This document shows positions 1 through 8,368 of a stretch of DNA of 64,000 nucleotides, one piece after another. Location: contig NC_013530.1 in assembly GCF_000024965.1 (NCBI RefSeq), positions 3,596,001 to 3,660,000 on the forward strand, written 5' to 3'. The notes below the pieces were generated by a model. The model saw only the letters and a program-made list of their open reading frames with translations. It made no database searches and was not told where the DNA came from. The stretch is from Xylanimonas cellulosilytica DSM 15894. GTDB lineage: Bacteria; Actinomycetota; Actinomycetes; Actinomycetales; Cellulomonadaceae. The translations under genes were made by a program, and so were the position numbers. The stretch's first letter is position 1; each line of letters opens with the position of its first letter.

Positions 1-10
1 GGCCCGCCGC

Positions 11-3000
11 ATGACGACGTCGCGGACCGTCGACCACCGCCGCTACCTCACCGTGCTCACCGACACGATCGCCCAGCTCACCCCCGTGCTCGTCGCATCT
101 CTCGGCGGTGCCATCGCGCTGACGCTCCTCGTCGTCGGGCTGCGACGGCGTCGGCAGGACGCCCCCGGCGCGCACTCCCCCCGCACCGGGGTGCCGGTGC
201 TGCTCGTGGCCGCCGCGGCCCCCGCCGGCGCCACCCTCGCCACCCTCTCCCGCTGGTGGGTGTGGCCCGCCCCCACCAGCGCGCTCGCCGTCACCGTCGC
301 CGTCGGGACGCTCGCCGTCGCGCTCGCCGCCTGGTACGCCCGCCACCTCGTGGCGCGCACCCCGCTGCCCCTGGCCGTCGCCGTCGCCGCGGTCACCTGG
401 CTGGTCCTGACCGTCGACGGGCTCACCGGCACCACCCTCCAGCAGGGGTCGCTGCTCGGGCCGTCCCCCGCCCTCGGTGCGCGGTTCTTCGGGTTCGGCA
501 ACACGGTGTTCGCCGTCTACGCCGTCGCCGCGCTCGTGCTGGCCTGGGGGCTGGCCTCCCTGCCCCGGCGCGCGAACCGGGCGCTCTCGATCCTCGTCTG
601 CCTGGCCGTCGTGACGATCGTCGTCACCGTCGCGCCCCTGTTCGGCGCCGACGCCGGCGGGCTCCTCGCCCTCGTCCCCGCGTTCGCGGTGCTGCTGTAC
701 CGGTTCGCGGGCTGGCGCGCGTCACCCCTGCGGGCCGTGCTCATCGTGGGCGCGGCCACCGCCGCCATCGCCGTCGTCGTCGCCCTGCTCGCCTGGCTCC
801 TGCCCGGTGACGGGGCGCACCTCGGCGCGTTCGTCCAGCGCCTGATCGACGGCGAGGCGCTCGCCGTGGTGCGGTCCAAGGCGGCCGGGGCGTGGGCCAC
901 CGTCGCCTCCGTGCCCGGCGCGCTCGCCGTCGTGCTCTGCCTCGCCACCGCCTGGGCCACCCTGCGACCCGAACGGTTCCGCTGGAACACCCTCGTGCGC
1001 GCCTACCGCGAGATCCCCGGGCTGCGCACCCTCGTGCTCGCCCTGTGGACCGTGGCCGTCGTCGGCTCCGCCGTCAACGACTCGGGCATCGTCGTCGCGC
1101 TCGTCGTTCACCTGGCGGCCGTGCCGATCATCGGCGTCGCCCTGCTGCTGCGGCCGTCCGACGGCGCAGCGCCCACCGCACCGGCCGCTGCACCGGCCGC
1201 TGCACCCGGCGGCCGCGCGAGCGCCACCGCCGGGCTGCGGGTCGCCGGCGTGGCCGCCGGGATGATCGGCGTGCTCCTGATCGGCTCCGTCGTCGCGCCC
1301 GCCCCCGGAGCACCCGCCCGGGCCGGTGACGTCATCCGCGGCGGCACCGAGGTGCTCACCACGGACTCCCCCGTCGTCGTCGTCGGCACCTCCGGCGTGC
1401 GCTGGTCCGACGTGAGCCCCGAGCAGACCCCAGCCCTGTGGTCCCTGCTGCGCGACGGCGCCGACGCGGGCGGCGTCACCCCCGCCGTCGTCGACGTGCA
1501 CCGGCGCTGCGCCGGAGCCGGCTGGCTCGGGCTGTCCGCCGGCCGCACCGTCATCACCGGGTCCGCCGTGCCCGGCGGGTTCGACTGCCTGCCGTGGTCG
1601 GTCGACGCCGTCCCCGCCAGTGCCGACGACGCCGCCGCGTCCGACGACGCCGCAGCCATCGACAACTCCGCCGTCGTCGTCGGGTGGGGCGACCTCACCG
1701 CCGCGCAGGCCCGCTCACCGTTCCGGCCCGGGCTCGGGACGTTCGGCTCGGCGCTCGCGGACGCCGGGGTGTGCGCCACCGCCGTCGGGCCGGGGGCCGC
1801 GCTCGCACTGGCCGAGCGGGACGGGACCACCCCGCGCTACGTGCCGTTCGACGACCTCACGACCGACGCCTTCGGCTGCCCGCTGACCGTCGTCGACGCG
1901 GGTGCCGCACCGACCACGGAACCCGACCGCGACGCGGCGCTCGCCGCCGTGGACGCGAACGTGCGCCGCACGCTGGCCATGACGCCCCGCAACGCGACCG
2001 TGCTGGTCGTGGACGTCGGGAACCCCACCCCGGACCCCTCCGTCCTGGGCGTCGGGCTGGTGCAGGGTGCCAGCACGGCGCCGGCCAGGTTCGTGTCGAG
2101 CACGGCCACCCGGTGGGAGGGCGTGGTGCGGCTGCTCGACCTGCCGCTGTCGCTGACCGCCGCGCTCGACGTCCCGCAGCCCACGGAGTTCTCGGGCAGC
2201 CCGCTGCTCCTGACGGGGACGCGCCCGCCTGGCGTCCAGACGGTCGACGAGCTCGAGCTGCTCTCCACCCGCGACCGCGCCCTGCGGCAGGTCACGGGCA
2301 CCACCACGGCGATCCCGCTGTGGATCGCGCTGGCCGCGCTCGGCGCGCTGGTCCTCTCGCCGCGAATCCGGGCGACGCGCGGGGCGCGGCGTGGGATCGA
2401 CGGGCTCTTCCTGGTGCTCGCCTCGATCCCGGCCGGGCAGTTCCTCATGACGGCATGGTCGTGGTGGCTGCCGTCGACGAGCCCCGGGCGGATGTGGGCG
2501 GCGCTCGTCGCCAGCACGCTGCTCGTGGCCGCCGTCGCCGCGCTCGCCCCGCGCCGGCCGGTGTGGGCCGCCCCGACGGTGATCGCGTCGATCACGTTCG
2601 GGCTGCTCACCCTCGACGCGGTGCTGGGCACGCCCCTGCACCGGGGCAGCCCGCTCGGCCCCGCCGTCACGCTCGGCGGGCGGTTCTTCGGGTTCGGCAA
2701 CCCCACCTACTCGGTGTACGTGGCGGCGGGCCTGGTCGCGGCCGCAGGGCTCGGCACGATCGTCGCCGCGCGGTTCGGGCGCCGGTGGGCCGGGCTGCTC
2801 GTCAGCGTCGTCGGGCTGGTCGCCCTCGTGATCACCCTGTGGCCGGACTTCGGCGCCGACGTCGGCGGCGGGCTCGTGGTGCTGCCCGCCTTCGCGATCC
2901 TCGCCCTCGTGGTCTCCGGGCTGCGGGTCACCTGGAAGCGGCTCGTGGCCGTGGCCGTCATCGGCGTCGGGCTGGTCGCGGGCATCGGCGTGCTCGACTG

Positions 3001-3388
3001 GCTCCGGCCCGCGGCCGAGCGCACCCACCTGGGCATCTTCGTGCAGTCCGTCATCGACGGGTCGGCGCTGGAGACCGTGTGGCGCAAGGCCGGCTTCGCG
3101 CTGCGCACCGTCACGCGCGGGCCGGAGGCCTGGATCACCCTCGCGGTGCTCGTCGCCTTCGTCCTGGTGCTGCTGGGCGTGCTGCGGGCGCGGTGGCTGG
3201 ACCGCGCCCGCACGGACTGGCCCGTGCTCGTGCCGCTGCTGGTCGCCCTGCTGGTGGCGGCGGTGGGCGGCGCGTTCGTCAACGACTACGGCGTGCGCAT
3301 CGTGACCATCATGATGTTCACGGCGGTGCCGCTGGTCGGCCTGCTGGTGACGCGGGGGTCGGAGGACGCCCGCTCAGCCGCGGACTGA
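11..3388 (+). CDS. Large polytopic membrane protein with duplicated halves and a central phosphatase-like domain
   Basis: The 1125-residue product has hydrophobic segments at both ends around a more soluble centre. The two membrane halves are clearly related: each has an SxLGP...LG(A/G)RFFGFGN motif (RFFGFGN at about residues 158-164 and 891-897), followed by an acidic FGAD(A/V)GG motif and a HLG(A/I)FVQ..IDG stretch, which points to an internal duplication. The centre (about residues 450-740) looks like an alkaline-phosphatase/sulfatase-type fold (VVVVGTSGVRWSDV, then a long soluble stretch), but I cannot identify a full metal-binding set. The ATG at position 11 is the first start in the window; the frame is open to the window edge, so a start further upstream is possible. 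It converges with the glycosyltransferase and overlaps its 3' end by 15 bp. The linkage suggests an envelope role, which is inference; the reaction is unknown. Confidence 0.8.
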   Translation: MTTSRTVDHRRYLTVLTDTIAQLTPVLVASLGGAIALTLLVVGLRRRRQDAPGAHSPRTGVPVLLVAAAAPAGATLATLSRWWVWPAPTSALAVTVAVGTLAVALAAWYARHLVARTPLPLAVAVAAVTWLVLTVDGLTGTTLQQGSLLGPSPALGARFFGFGNTVFAVYAVAALVLAWGLASLPRRANRALSILVCLAVVTIVVTVAPLFGADAGGLLALVPAFAVLLYRFAGWRASPLRAVLIVGAATAAIAVVVALLAWLLPGDGAHLGAFVQRLIDGEALAVVRSKAAGAWATVASVPGALAVVLCLATAWATLRPERFRWNTLVRAYREIPGLRTLVLALWTVAVVGSAVNDSGIVVALVVHLAAVPIIGVALLLRPSDGAAPTAPAAAPAAAPGGRASATAGLRVAGVAAGMIGVLLIGSVVAPAPGAPARAGDVIRGGTEVLTTDSPVVVVGTSGVRWSDVSPEQTPALWSLLRDGADAGGVTPAVVDVHRRCAGAGWLGLSAGRTVITGSAVPGGFDCLPWSVDAVPASADDAAASDDAAAIDNSAVVVGWGDLTAAQARSPFRPGLGTFGSALADAGVCATAVGPGAALALAERDGTTPRYVPFDDLTTDAFGCPLTVVDAGAAPTTEPDRDAALAAVDANVRRTLAMTPRNATVLVVDVGNPTPDPSVLGVGLVQGASTAPARFVSSTATRWEGVVRLLDLPLSLTAALDVPQPTEFSGSPLLLTGTRPPGVQTVDELELLSTRDRALRQVTGTTTAIPLWIALAALGALVLSPRIRATRGARRGIDGLFLVLASIPAGQFLMTAWSWWLPSTSPGRMWAALVASTLLVAAVAALAPRRPVWAAPTVIASITFGLLTLDAVLGTPLHRGSPLGPAVTLGGRFFGFGNPTYSVYVAAGLVAAAGLGTIVAARFGRRWAGLLVSVVGLVALVITLWPDFGADVGGGLVVLPAFAILALVVSGLRVTWKRLVAVAVIGVGLVAGIGVLDWLRPAAERTHLGIFVQSVIDGSALETVWRKAGFALRTVTRGPEAWITLAVLVAFVLVLLGVLRARWLDRARTDWPVLVPLLVALLVAAVGGAFVNDYGVRIVTIMMFTAVPLVGLLVTRGSEDARSAAD

Positions 3389-4249
3389 GTCGGCCTTCAC
3401 GCCGCGCACGGCGTCGAACGCGCCGCGCACCCGGCGGGCGTTCACCGCGACCATCACGTCGCGGTACTGCGCCGCCCGGTGCAGCTGCCCCTTGAGGTCG
3501 TTCGACGACGCGCGGTGCTTGAGGTCGCACGGCACCTCGACGGCGACGTACCCCTTGCGCAGCAGGTCGATCGTCATGCCCGTCTCGACGCCCCAGCCAC
3601 GGGCCAGCGGCGTCGCCGCCTCGAACGCCTCGCGCGTGAGGCAGCGCATGCCGCTCAGCGGCTGCGTGGGGGTCCAGCCGGTCAGCGCGTGGATCGCCCG
3701 GCGGGCCGCGCCGACGACGATGCCGCGGCCGCCCGCGCCCGGCTGCGGGGGCAGCAGCGCGATCGCCACGTCGGCCACGCCCTCGCGGACGGGCGTCACC
3801 AGGGGCGCCGTGTTCACGGCCGTGTCGCCCAGGTCGCCGTCGATGAACAGCAGCAGCCGCTCGGGGCGGCCCGGGGCGTCACGCATGGCGACGACGGCGG
3901 CGCCGGTCTCCATCGCGGCCGCCTTGCCGCGGTTGTGCGAGTGCCGCACGACGACGGCGCCGGCCGCGCGGGCCGCGTGCTGGGTGTCGTCCTCCGACCC
4001 GTCGTCGACCACGAGCACCAGGTCGACGTGCGGGATCGCGCGCGCCGACCGCACGGTGGCGGCGATCCGCTCCTGCTCATCCTTCGCGGGGATCACGACG
4101 GCGACGCGCTGCCGGGCACCGCGCGGCACGTCGGGGCGGGGCGTCTTCGCGACAGGTAGCTCGGCTGCGGACGTGCCGTCGACCGGCGTGTCGGCCGGTC
4201 CGGTCACCGGTTCGGGTTCGGTGCGTCCCCGTACATGGTCCGCGTTCAC
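3374..4249 (-). CDS. Glycosyltransferase family 2
   Basis: This 291-residue protein carries a GT-A fold nucleotide-sugar transferase domain. The N-terminal about 45 residues are low-complexity, then VAVVIPAKDEQERI begins the Rossmann-like core, followed by VLVVDDGSEDDT and the metal-binding-type LLFIDGDLGD motif. A later GMRCLTREAF segment and WGVET(G)M motif resemble dolichol-phosphate mannose synthase-like and polyprenyl sugar transferases. No membrane helices are evident, so it is probably cytosolic or peripheral. It reads in the same direction as the DUF5926 gene upstream, but a 118-bp gap with an inverted repeat separates them. Acceptor and sugar donor cannot be told from sequence. A link to cell-envelope glycan is inferred from the neighbouring membrane protein. 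Confidence 0.88.
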   Translation of the reverse strand: MNADHVRGRTEPEPVTGPADTPVDGTSAAELPVAKTPRPDVPRGARQRVAVVIPAKDEQERIAATVRSARAIPHVDLVLVVDDGSEDDTQHAARAAGAVVVRHSHNRGKAAAMETGAAVVAMRDAPGRPERLLLFIDGDLGDTAVNTAPLVTPVREGVADVAIALLPPQPGAGGRGIVVGAARRAIHALTGWTPTQPLSGMRCLTREAFEAATPLARGWGVETGMTIDLLRKGYVAVEVPCDLKHRASSNDLKGQLHRAAQYRDVMVAVNARRVRGAFDAVRGVKADSVRG

Positions 4250-4292
4250 ACGTCCTGCCTGCAGCGTCGAGGTGGAAAGGATGAGTAGGGCA

Positions 4293-4336
4293 AAGGATTA
4301 CCCGCAGAATGCTACTCCCCCGGTAGGGGAATCCTT
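4293..4336. promoter_or_regulatory. Inverted repeat between the DUF5926 and glycosyltransferase genes
   Basis: AAGGATT at 4293-4299 pairs with AATCCTT at 4330-4336, and after one mismatch CCC at 4301-4303 pairs with GGG at 4326-4328. A second, mutually exclusive hairpin can form inside it from CTCCCC and GGGGAAT. It lies in the leader of the glycosyltransferase gene (minus strand). No U-tract follows, so a simple terminator is not supported. An attenuator or protein site is possible. Confidence 0.35.
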
Positions 4337-4367
4337 CGCGCGGTGACGTCGGTGCTGGTGGATCGCG

Positions 4368-5204
4368 TCAGCGGAGCGTCACCTGGCGGGACACGATGCC
4401 CGCCCGGGCCCGGCGCTCGTTCGCGTCGAGCGGCTCGGTGACCGCGAGCGCGGCGTCCAGACGGGCACCGAGCTCCGCCGCGGGCTGCTCGACGTCGGCG
4501 GCCTGCACGCCCTTCGGCAGCTCCCACACGGGGACCACGAGGCCCGCCGCACGGAACATGCCCAGGAACCGCGCCTGCCCGCCGTCGGCCAGCGCGAGCG
4601 CCGAGACGCGCTGCGCGTGCAGGCGGGCGAGGGCGTCGACGACGGCGTCCTCGTCCTCGGTGCGCACCCAGCGCAGGAACTGCTTGCCCATGTCGCACCA
4701 GTAGGCGTGCTCCACGGAGGCGAGGCGGACGGTGGGGATCGTCGACTCGGCGGCCTCGGTCAGCGACTGCTCGACCTCGGCCGTGCGCTCGGCGGTGCCG
4801 TCCACCCAGAAGTCGTAGTCGTCGTGCACCGTGACCTCGAACGCGACGCGCAGGTCGAGCACGTCCTGCAGGCGCGGGCCCCCCGGTGCGGGCTTGGCGA
4901 CGATCGCCGTGCCCGGCTCGGCGTCGATCGCCTCGAGCAGCGCGCCCGCGAGGTCGCGCGAGAGGTCCGTCGAGCTCAGCGCGCCCTGGAGCGCGAGCAG
5001 GATCGTGCCGTCGGGGCGGTGCATGGCCGCGTAGCCGCCCGGCAGCATGGTCACGACGACGACGTCGACGCCGCCGTGCTCCTTGACGGTGCGCGCGGTG
5101 CCGGTCGCGGCCGGCACGATCTCCCGGAAGGCGACCCAGTCGGGCTCACCGGGAAGCCCTTCGAAGGGGCGCAGCACGAAGTCGTCGGAGGAGTTCTTGG
5201 CCAT
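4368..5204 (-). CDS. DUF5926 family protein
   Basis: The frame is open far upstream because of high GC, but the recognisable protein starts at the ATG encoding MAKNSSDDFVLRPFEGLPGE (position 5204) and is 278 residues long. It matches the actinobacterial DUF5926 family by its N-terminal LPGEPDWVAFREIVPAAT segment, the HDDYDFWVDG motif and the HAYWCDMGKQFLRWVRTEDE motif. Family function is unknown. It has no signal peptide or membrane segment, so a cytosolic location is expected. The gene is followed on the same strand by the glycosyltransferase, an arrangement I believe recurs in actinobacteria. The CoA transferase is divergent upstream. Confidence 0.85.
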   Translation of the reverse strand: MAKNSSDDFVLRPFEGLPGEPDWVAFREIVPAATGTARTVKEHGGVDVVVVTMLPGGYAAMHRPDGTILLALQGALSSTDLSRDLAGALLEAIDAEPGTAIVAKPAPGGPRLQDVLDLRVAFEVTVHDDYDFWVDGTAERTAEVEQSLTEAAESTIPTVRLASVEHAYWCDMGKQFLRWVRTEDEDAVVDALARLHAQRVSALALADGGQARFLGMFRAAGLVVPVWELPKGVQAADVEQPAAELGARLDAALAVTEPLDANERRARAGIVSRQVTLR

Positions 5205-5294
5205 GGGCGCGATCCTAGCGGCCACGCGGGTGTCGGGCGGGCCGTGACGGCGCTGCCGGTGGTGCCCGCGCCCGGGCGTGCGTACCGTCGATAG

Positions 5295-6686
5295 ATGGAC
5301 GCTCGCCGCGTCGGCGCCAGGGTCGTCGCCGACTACGAGGAGGGCGCCGGGCTCACGTCGTCGGACGGGCAGACCGGCGACGACGGCGCCTGGGCGAGCA
5401 CCGACGACACGCCCTGGCTCGCGGCCACCCTGCCCGTGCTCGACCTGGCCGCCGGGTCCGTGCAGGCGCTGCGCCGGGCGGCGCGACGGGCGGGCGCCGT
5501 CGGGCCGCTCGTCGACGCCCCACTGGACCTGCGCCGGGTCGCAGCGTCGTTCTGCTCCGAGCGGCTCTTCCGGCTCGACGGGCACGAGGTGGACGGCTTC
5601 GGCCCGCTGTCCGGCTTCTTCCGCACCGCCGACGGCTGGGTGCGCACGCACGCGAACTACCCGCACCACGCGCACCGGCTGCTCGCCATCCTGGGGTTGC
5701 ACGGGACGGGTGGCACCGAGGACCCGGCCACCGTGCTGGCCCGTGCCCTCGCGGGTTCGCACGCGCAGGACCTCGAGGACGCCGCAGCGACCGGCGGCGC
5801 CGTCGTCGTCCGCGTTCGGACCGAGGACGAGTGGCGGGCGTCGGCCTACGGACAGGCCGCGGCGTCGGGCCCGCTGGTGCGCCACACGCTGCGCGACGAC
5901 GTCGGACCGGCCCGGCCCGTGGTGCCCGGCGGATCCACGGCGCTGGCGGGGCTGCGCGTCCTGGACCTGACCCGCGTCGTCGCGGGCCCCGTGGGCACGC
6001 GCGACCTCGCGCTGCTCGGCGCGGACGTGCTGCGGATCGACCCGCCGGTACCCGCGGAGATCCGCTGGCAGCACCTCGACACGGGGCAGGGCAAGCGCAC
6101 CGCGCTGCTCGACCTGTACGACGAGGGCGACCTCGCCCGGGCCCAGACCCTGCTCGACGCCGCCGACGTGCTGGTGACGGGCTACCGGCCGGGTGCCGGG
6201 GCCCTCGCGCGGCTGCGGGTGCCGCCCGGGGTGGTGCACGCGCGGGTCTCGGCGTGGGGCGAGGCGGGGCCGTGGGCGTACCGGCGCGGGTTCGACTCGA
6301 TCGTGCAGGCCGCGACGGGGATCTCGATCATCGAGTCGCTCGGCGGGGACGCCCGCGAGACCGCCCGGCCGGGGGCGCTGCCGGCGCAGGCGCTCGACCA
6401 CGCCACCGGCCACCTGCTCGCCGCCGGGATCGTCGACGCGCTCGCCGCGCGGGCGGTGGACGGGCGCGGCCGCGACGTCGTCGTCTCCCTGGCCCGCACG
6501 GCCACCTGGCTGCTCGACGCCCCCGGCCGCGACCCGCAGCACCCGCCGGCAGAGCCACCACCGCTCGACACGGCGGTCAGCCACGGCCACGCCCCGCAGG
6601 TGACGACGGCGCGCCCGCCCCTCCCCGGCGTCGACGACTACGGCTCCCCCGCCGTCCCCTGGGGCAGCCACCACGCCACGTGGTGA
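5295..6686 (+). CDS. CaiB/BaiF-type (family III) CoA transferase
   Basis: The 463-residue product belongs to the family that moves CoA between acyl groups through a covalent aspartyl-CoA intermediate. The core signature LRVLDLTRVVAGPVGTRDLALLGADVLRID lies in the middle of the chain and is followed by DTGQGKRTALLDL, ADVLVTGYRPGA and VVHARVSAWGEAGPW. Unlike canonical CaiB proteins, which begin with the L(x)GxRVLDL motif, this one has about 220 residues before it that look like a degenerate first copy. This makes it one of the double-domain actinobacterial members. The substrate is unknown. It converges on hemA with a 10-bp gap and shows no functional link to heme synthesis. Confidence 0.85.
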   Translation: MDARRVGARVVADYEEGAGLTSSDGQTGDDGAWASTDDTPWLAATLPVLDLAAGSVQALRRAARRAGAVGPLVDAPLDLRRVAASFCSERLFRLDGHEVDGFGPLSGFFRTADGWVRTHANYPHHAHRLLAILGLHGTGGTEDPATVLARALAGSHAQDLEDAAATGGAVVVRVRTEDEWRASAYGQAAASGPLVRHTLRDDVGPARPVVPGGSTALAGLRVLDLTRVVAGPVGTRDLALLGADVLRIDPPVPAEIRWQHLDTGQGKRTALLDLYDEGDLARAQTLLDAADVLVTGYRPGAGALARLRVPPGVVHARVSAWGEAGPWAYRRGFDSIVQAATGISIIESLGGDARETARPGALPAQALDHATGHLLAAGIVDALAARAVDGRGRDVVVSLARTATWLLDAPGRDPQHPPAEPPPLDTAVSHGHAPQVTTARPPLPGVDDYGSPAVPWGSHHATW

Positions 6687-6696
6687 GCCGCGGGTG

Positions 6697-8319
6697 CTAG
6701 TGCTGCACCCGCAGCGGCGGTTCGGCGGGCTGGAGGTTCTCGGCCGTGTCGGCCACGTCGCGCTCGGCCGCTCGGGCGGCGGCGATCGCCTCGGCGCGCG
6801 CCTCGACGATCCGGGTGTGCAGCGCGCTGTGGACACGCTTGCGGACGTCGCGGGAGATGCGGTCGACGTCGTCCTCGTCCGGCTCGGCGTGCTCGCCGCG
6901 CGCGGCAAGCTCCGCCCGCAGCCGCTCGACCGCCGCCGCGATCTCCGCCCGCACCTGCAGCTCGGCCTCGTCGAGCAGGGCGACGACGGCGGCGTCCGCC
7001 GCGCGGCCCACCTGGTGGTCGGCGAACTCGCGGGCCGCGCCGTCGACGAGCTCGCGCGCGTGCTGCACGACGGCGACGGCGGTCGTGGGGGCGTGCGCCT
7101 TGAGGGCCTGCAGGTCGTAGAGGAGCACGCCCTCGACGTCGGCGACCTCCGGGTCGACGTCGCGGTGCAACGCCAGGTCGAGGATGACGAGCGGGCGCGG
7201 TGCGCTCCGGTCGGCGGAGCCCGCACGGGCAGCGGCACGCTCCGCGGCACGCACGCGAGCCCGGGCGACGGCGGCGGCGTCGAGCACGAACTCGAGCGAC
7301 GCCTCGGGGCCGCGCTCGTACTCCGTGGTGGTTGAGCCGTACCCGGTGGTTTCGACAGGCTCAACCACCGGGTGGTGGGGCGTGGTTTCGACAGGCTCAA
7401 CCACCGGGTGGTGGGGCGTGGTTTCGACAGGCTCAACCACCGGGTGGTGGGGCGTGGTTTCGACAGGCTCAACCACCGGGTGGTGGGGCGTGGTTTCGAC
7501 AGGCTCAACCACCGGGGTGCGCTCGACCAGCGTGCGGTGGCGGCCGCGGGCGCCCGAGACGGAGACGACCAGGTCGGCCTCCGCGAGCGCCTCCACGAGG
7601 GACTCCTCGTCGGTGCCGAGCGCGACGACGTCGTGCCCGTCCGCGAACAGCTCCGCGCGGCCGGACTGGGAGTAGACGCGTACGTCGTCGGCGCCCCGGC
7701 CGTGCAACGCCGCGACCGTGGCGCCCGCGTAGGAGCCGGTGCCGATGAGGATGGTGCGGACGGAGCGCCACTCGGGCAGGGCGTCGGCGGCGAGGTCGAG
7801 CGCGAGCTTGACGATCGAGCGGCCCGTGGAGCCCAGCTCCGTCGACGCGCCGACCCGCTTGGACGTGCGCGACGCCGTCTGGAACAGCAGCTCGAGGGTC
7901 TTGGACGTGGTGCCCTCGTCGCGGGCGACCTCCAGGGCGCGCTTGACCTGGCCGGCGATCTCCCGCTCACCGATCACCATCGAGTCGAGGCCGGAGGCGA
8001 CGGAGAACAGGTGCTCGGGCACCTCGGAGGCGGTGCGCACCGTGAACGAGGCGGCGGCGGTCTCGGCCGTCACGTCCGAGGCGGCGGCGATCAGCTCGGC
8101 CACGTGCGTGGTCGCGTGCTTCAACGTGGGGCCGTTCATCGGGGCCTCGACGTCGAGGTAGATCTCGAACCGGTTGCACGTGGAGATGACGACGGCGCCC
8201 TGCACGGGCTTGCACGAGCCCACGATCGTGCGCGCCACCGACGTGGATCCCGACGACAGTCGTTCGAGTGCGTCGAGGTCCAGCTCCCGGTGGCTGGCGG
8301 TCAGGGAGAGCAGCACCAC
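6697..8319 (-). CDS. hemA: Glutamyl-tRNA reductase with an in-frame repeat array
   Basis: This enzyme reduces glutamyl-tRNA(Glu) to glutamate-1-semialdehyde, the first committed step of C5 tetrapyrrole synthesis. The start is taken as GTG at 8319, giving MVLLSLTASHRELDLDALER; the ATG at 8382 would run into hemE. The catalytic cysteine is in VVISTCNRFEIY, the RNA/substrate region holds GLDSMVIGEREIAGQVK, and the NADPH-binding part has ILIGTGSYAGATV. Residues about 269-325 are a 12-residue tandem repeat ([12 protein letters not shown], five copies) coded by 36-bp units. It sits in a loop between VVSVSGARGRHRTLVE and the strand PLVILDLALHRDVDP. The C-terminal dimerisation helix is intact, so the gene looks functional. 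It diverges from hemE. Confidence 0.93.
   Translation of the reverse strand: MVLLSLTASHRELDLDALERLSSGSTSVARTIVGSCKPVQGAVVISTCNRFEIYLDVEAPMNGPTLKHATTHVAELIAAASDVTAETAAASFTVRTASEVPEHLFSVASGLDSMVIGEREIAGQVKRALEVARDEGTTSKTLELLFQTASRTSKRVGASTELGSTGRSIVKLALDLAADALPEWRSVRTILIGTGSYAGATVAALHGRGADDVRVYSQSGRAELFADGHDVVALGTDEESLVEALAEADLVVSVSGARGRHRTLVERTPVVEPVETTPHHPVVEPVETTPHHPVVEPVETTPHHPVVEPVETTPHHPVVEPVETTGYGSTTTEYERGPEASLEFVLDAAAVARARVRAAERAAARAGSADRSAPRPLVILDLALHRDVDPEVADVEGVLLYDLQALKAHAPTTAVAVVQHARELVDGAAREFADHQVGRAADAAVVALLDEAELQVRAEIAAAVERLRAELAARGEHAEPDEDDVDRISRDVRKRVHSALHTRIVEARAEAIAAARAAERDVADTAENLQPAEPPLRVQH
7345..7513. repeat. Family A tandem array, five 36-bp units inside hemA
   Basis: Units begin at 7345, 7381, 7417, 7453 and 7489 with an exact 36-bp period. 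Each contains the reverse complement of the 19-nt core GGTTGAGCCTGTCGAAACC followed by a GGTGGTGGGG spacer. A truncated copy (GTGGTTGAGCC) stands just before at 7327-7337. On the hemA strand each unit codes for 12 residues, so copy number can change without a frameshift. The units are almost identical, which suggests recent expansion. Confidence 0.95.
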
Positions 8320-8368
8320 AATGACCGGACTGTAATTGCCCGGCGCGTCCGGGGCAGAATCGACGTCC
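8320..8368. promoter_or_regulatory. Divergent hemA/hemE promoter region
   Basis: Only 49 bp separate the two start codons. A single stretch, CTGTAATT at 8330-8337, reads as a -10-like TGTAAT toward hemE and as TACAGT toward hemA. In the hemA direction the -10 would lie about 10 bases before the GTG, predicting a nearly leaderless transcript. In the hemE direction the leader would be about 25 bases. I see no convincing -35 boxes. This is a pattern-based prediction only. Confidence 0.4.

Noticed and set aside
4368-7970. A 1200-codon minus-strand open frame spanning DUF5926 and the CoA transferase region
   Set aside because: Only its last 278 codons look like a protein family. The rest is antisense to the CoA transferase gene and in a shadow frame of hemA, a result of high GC.
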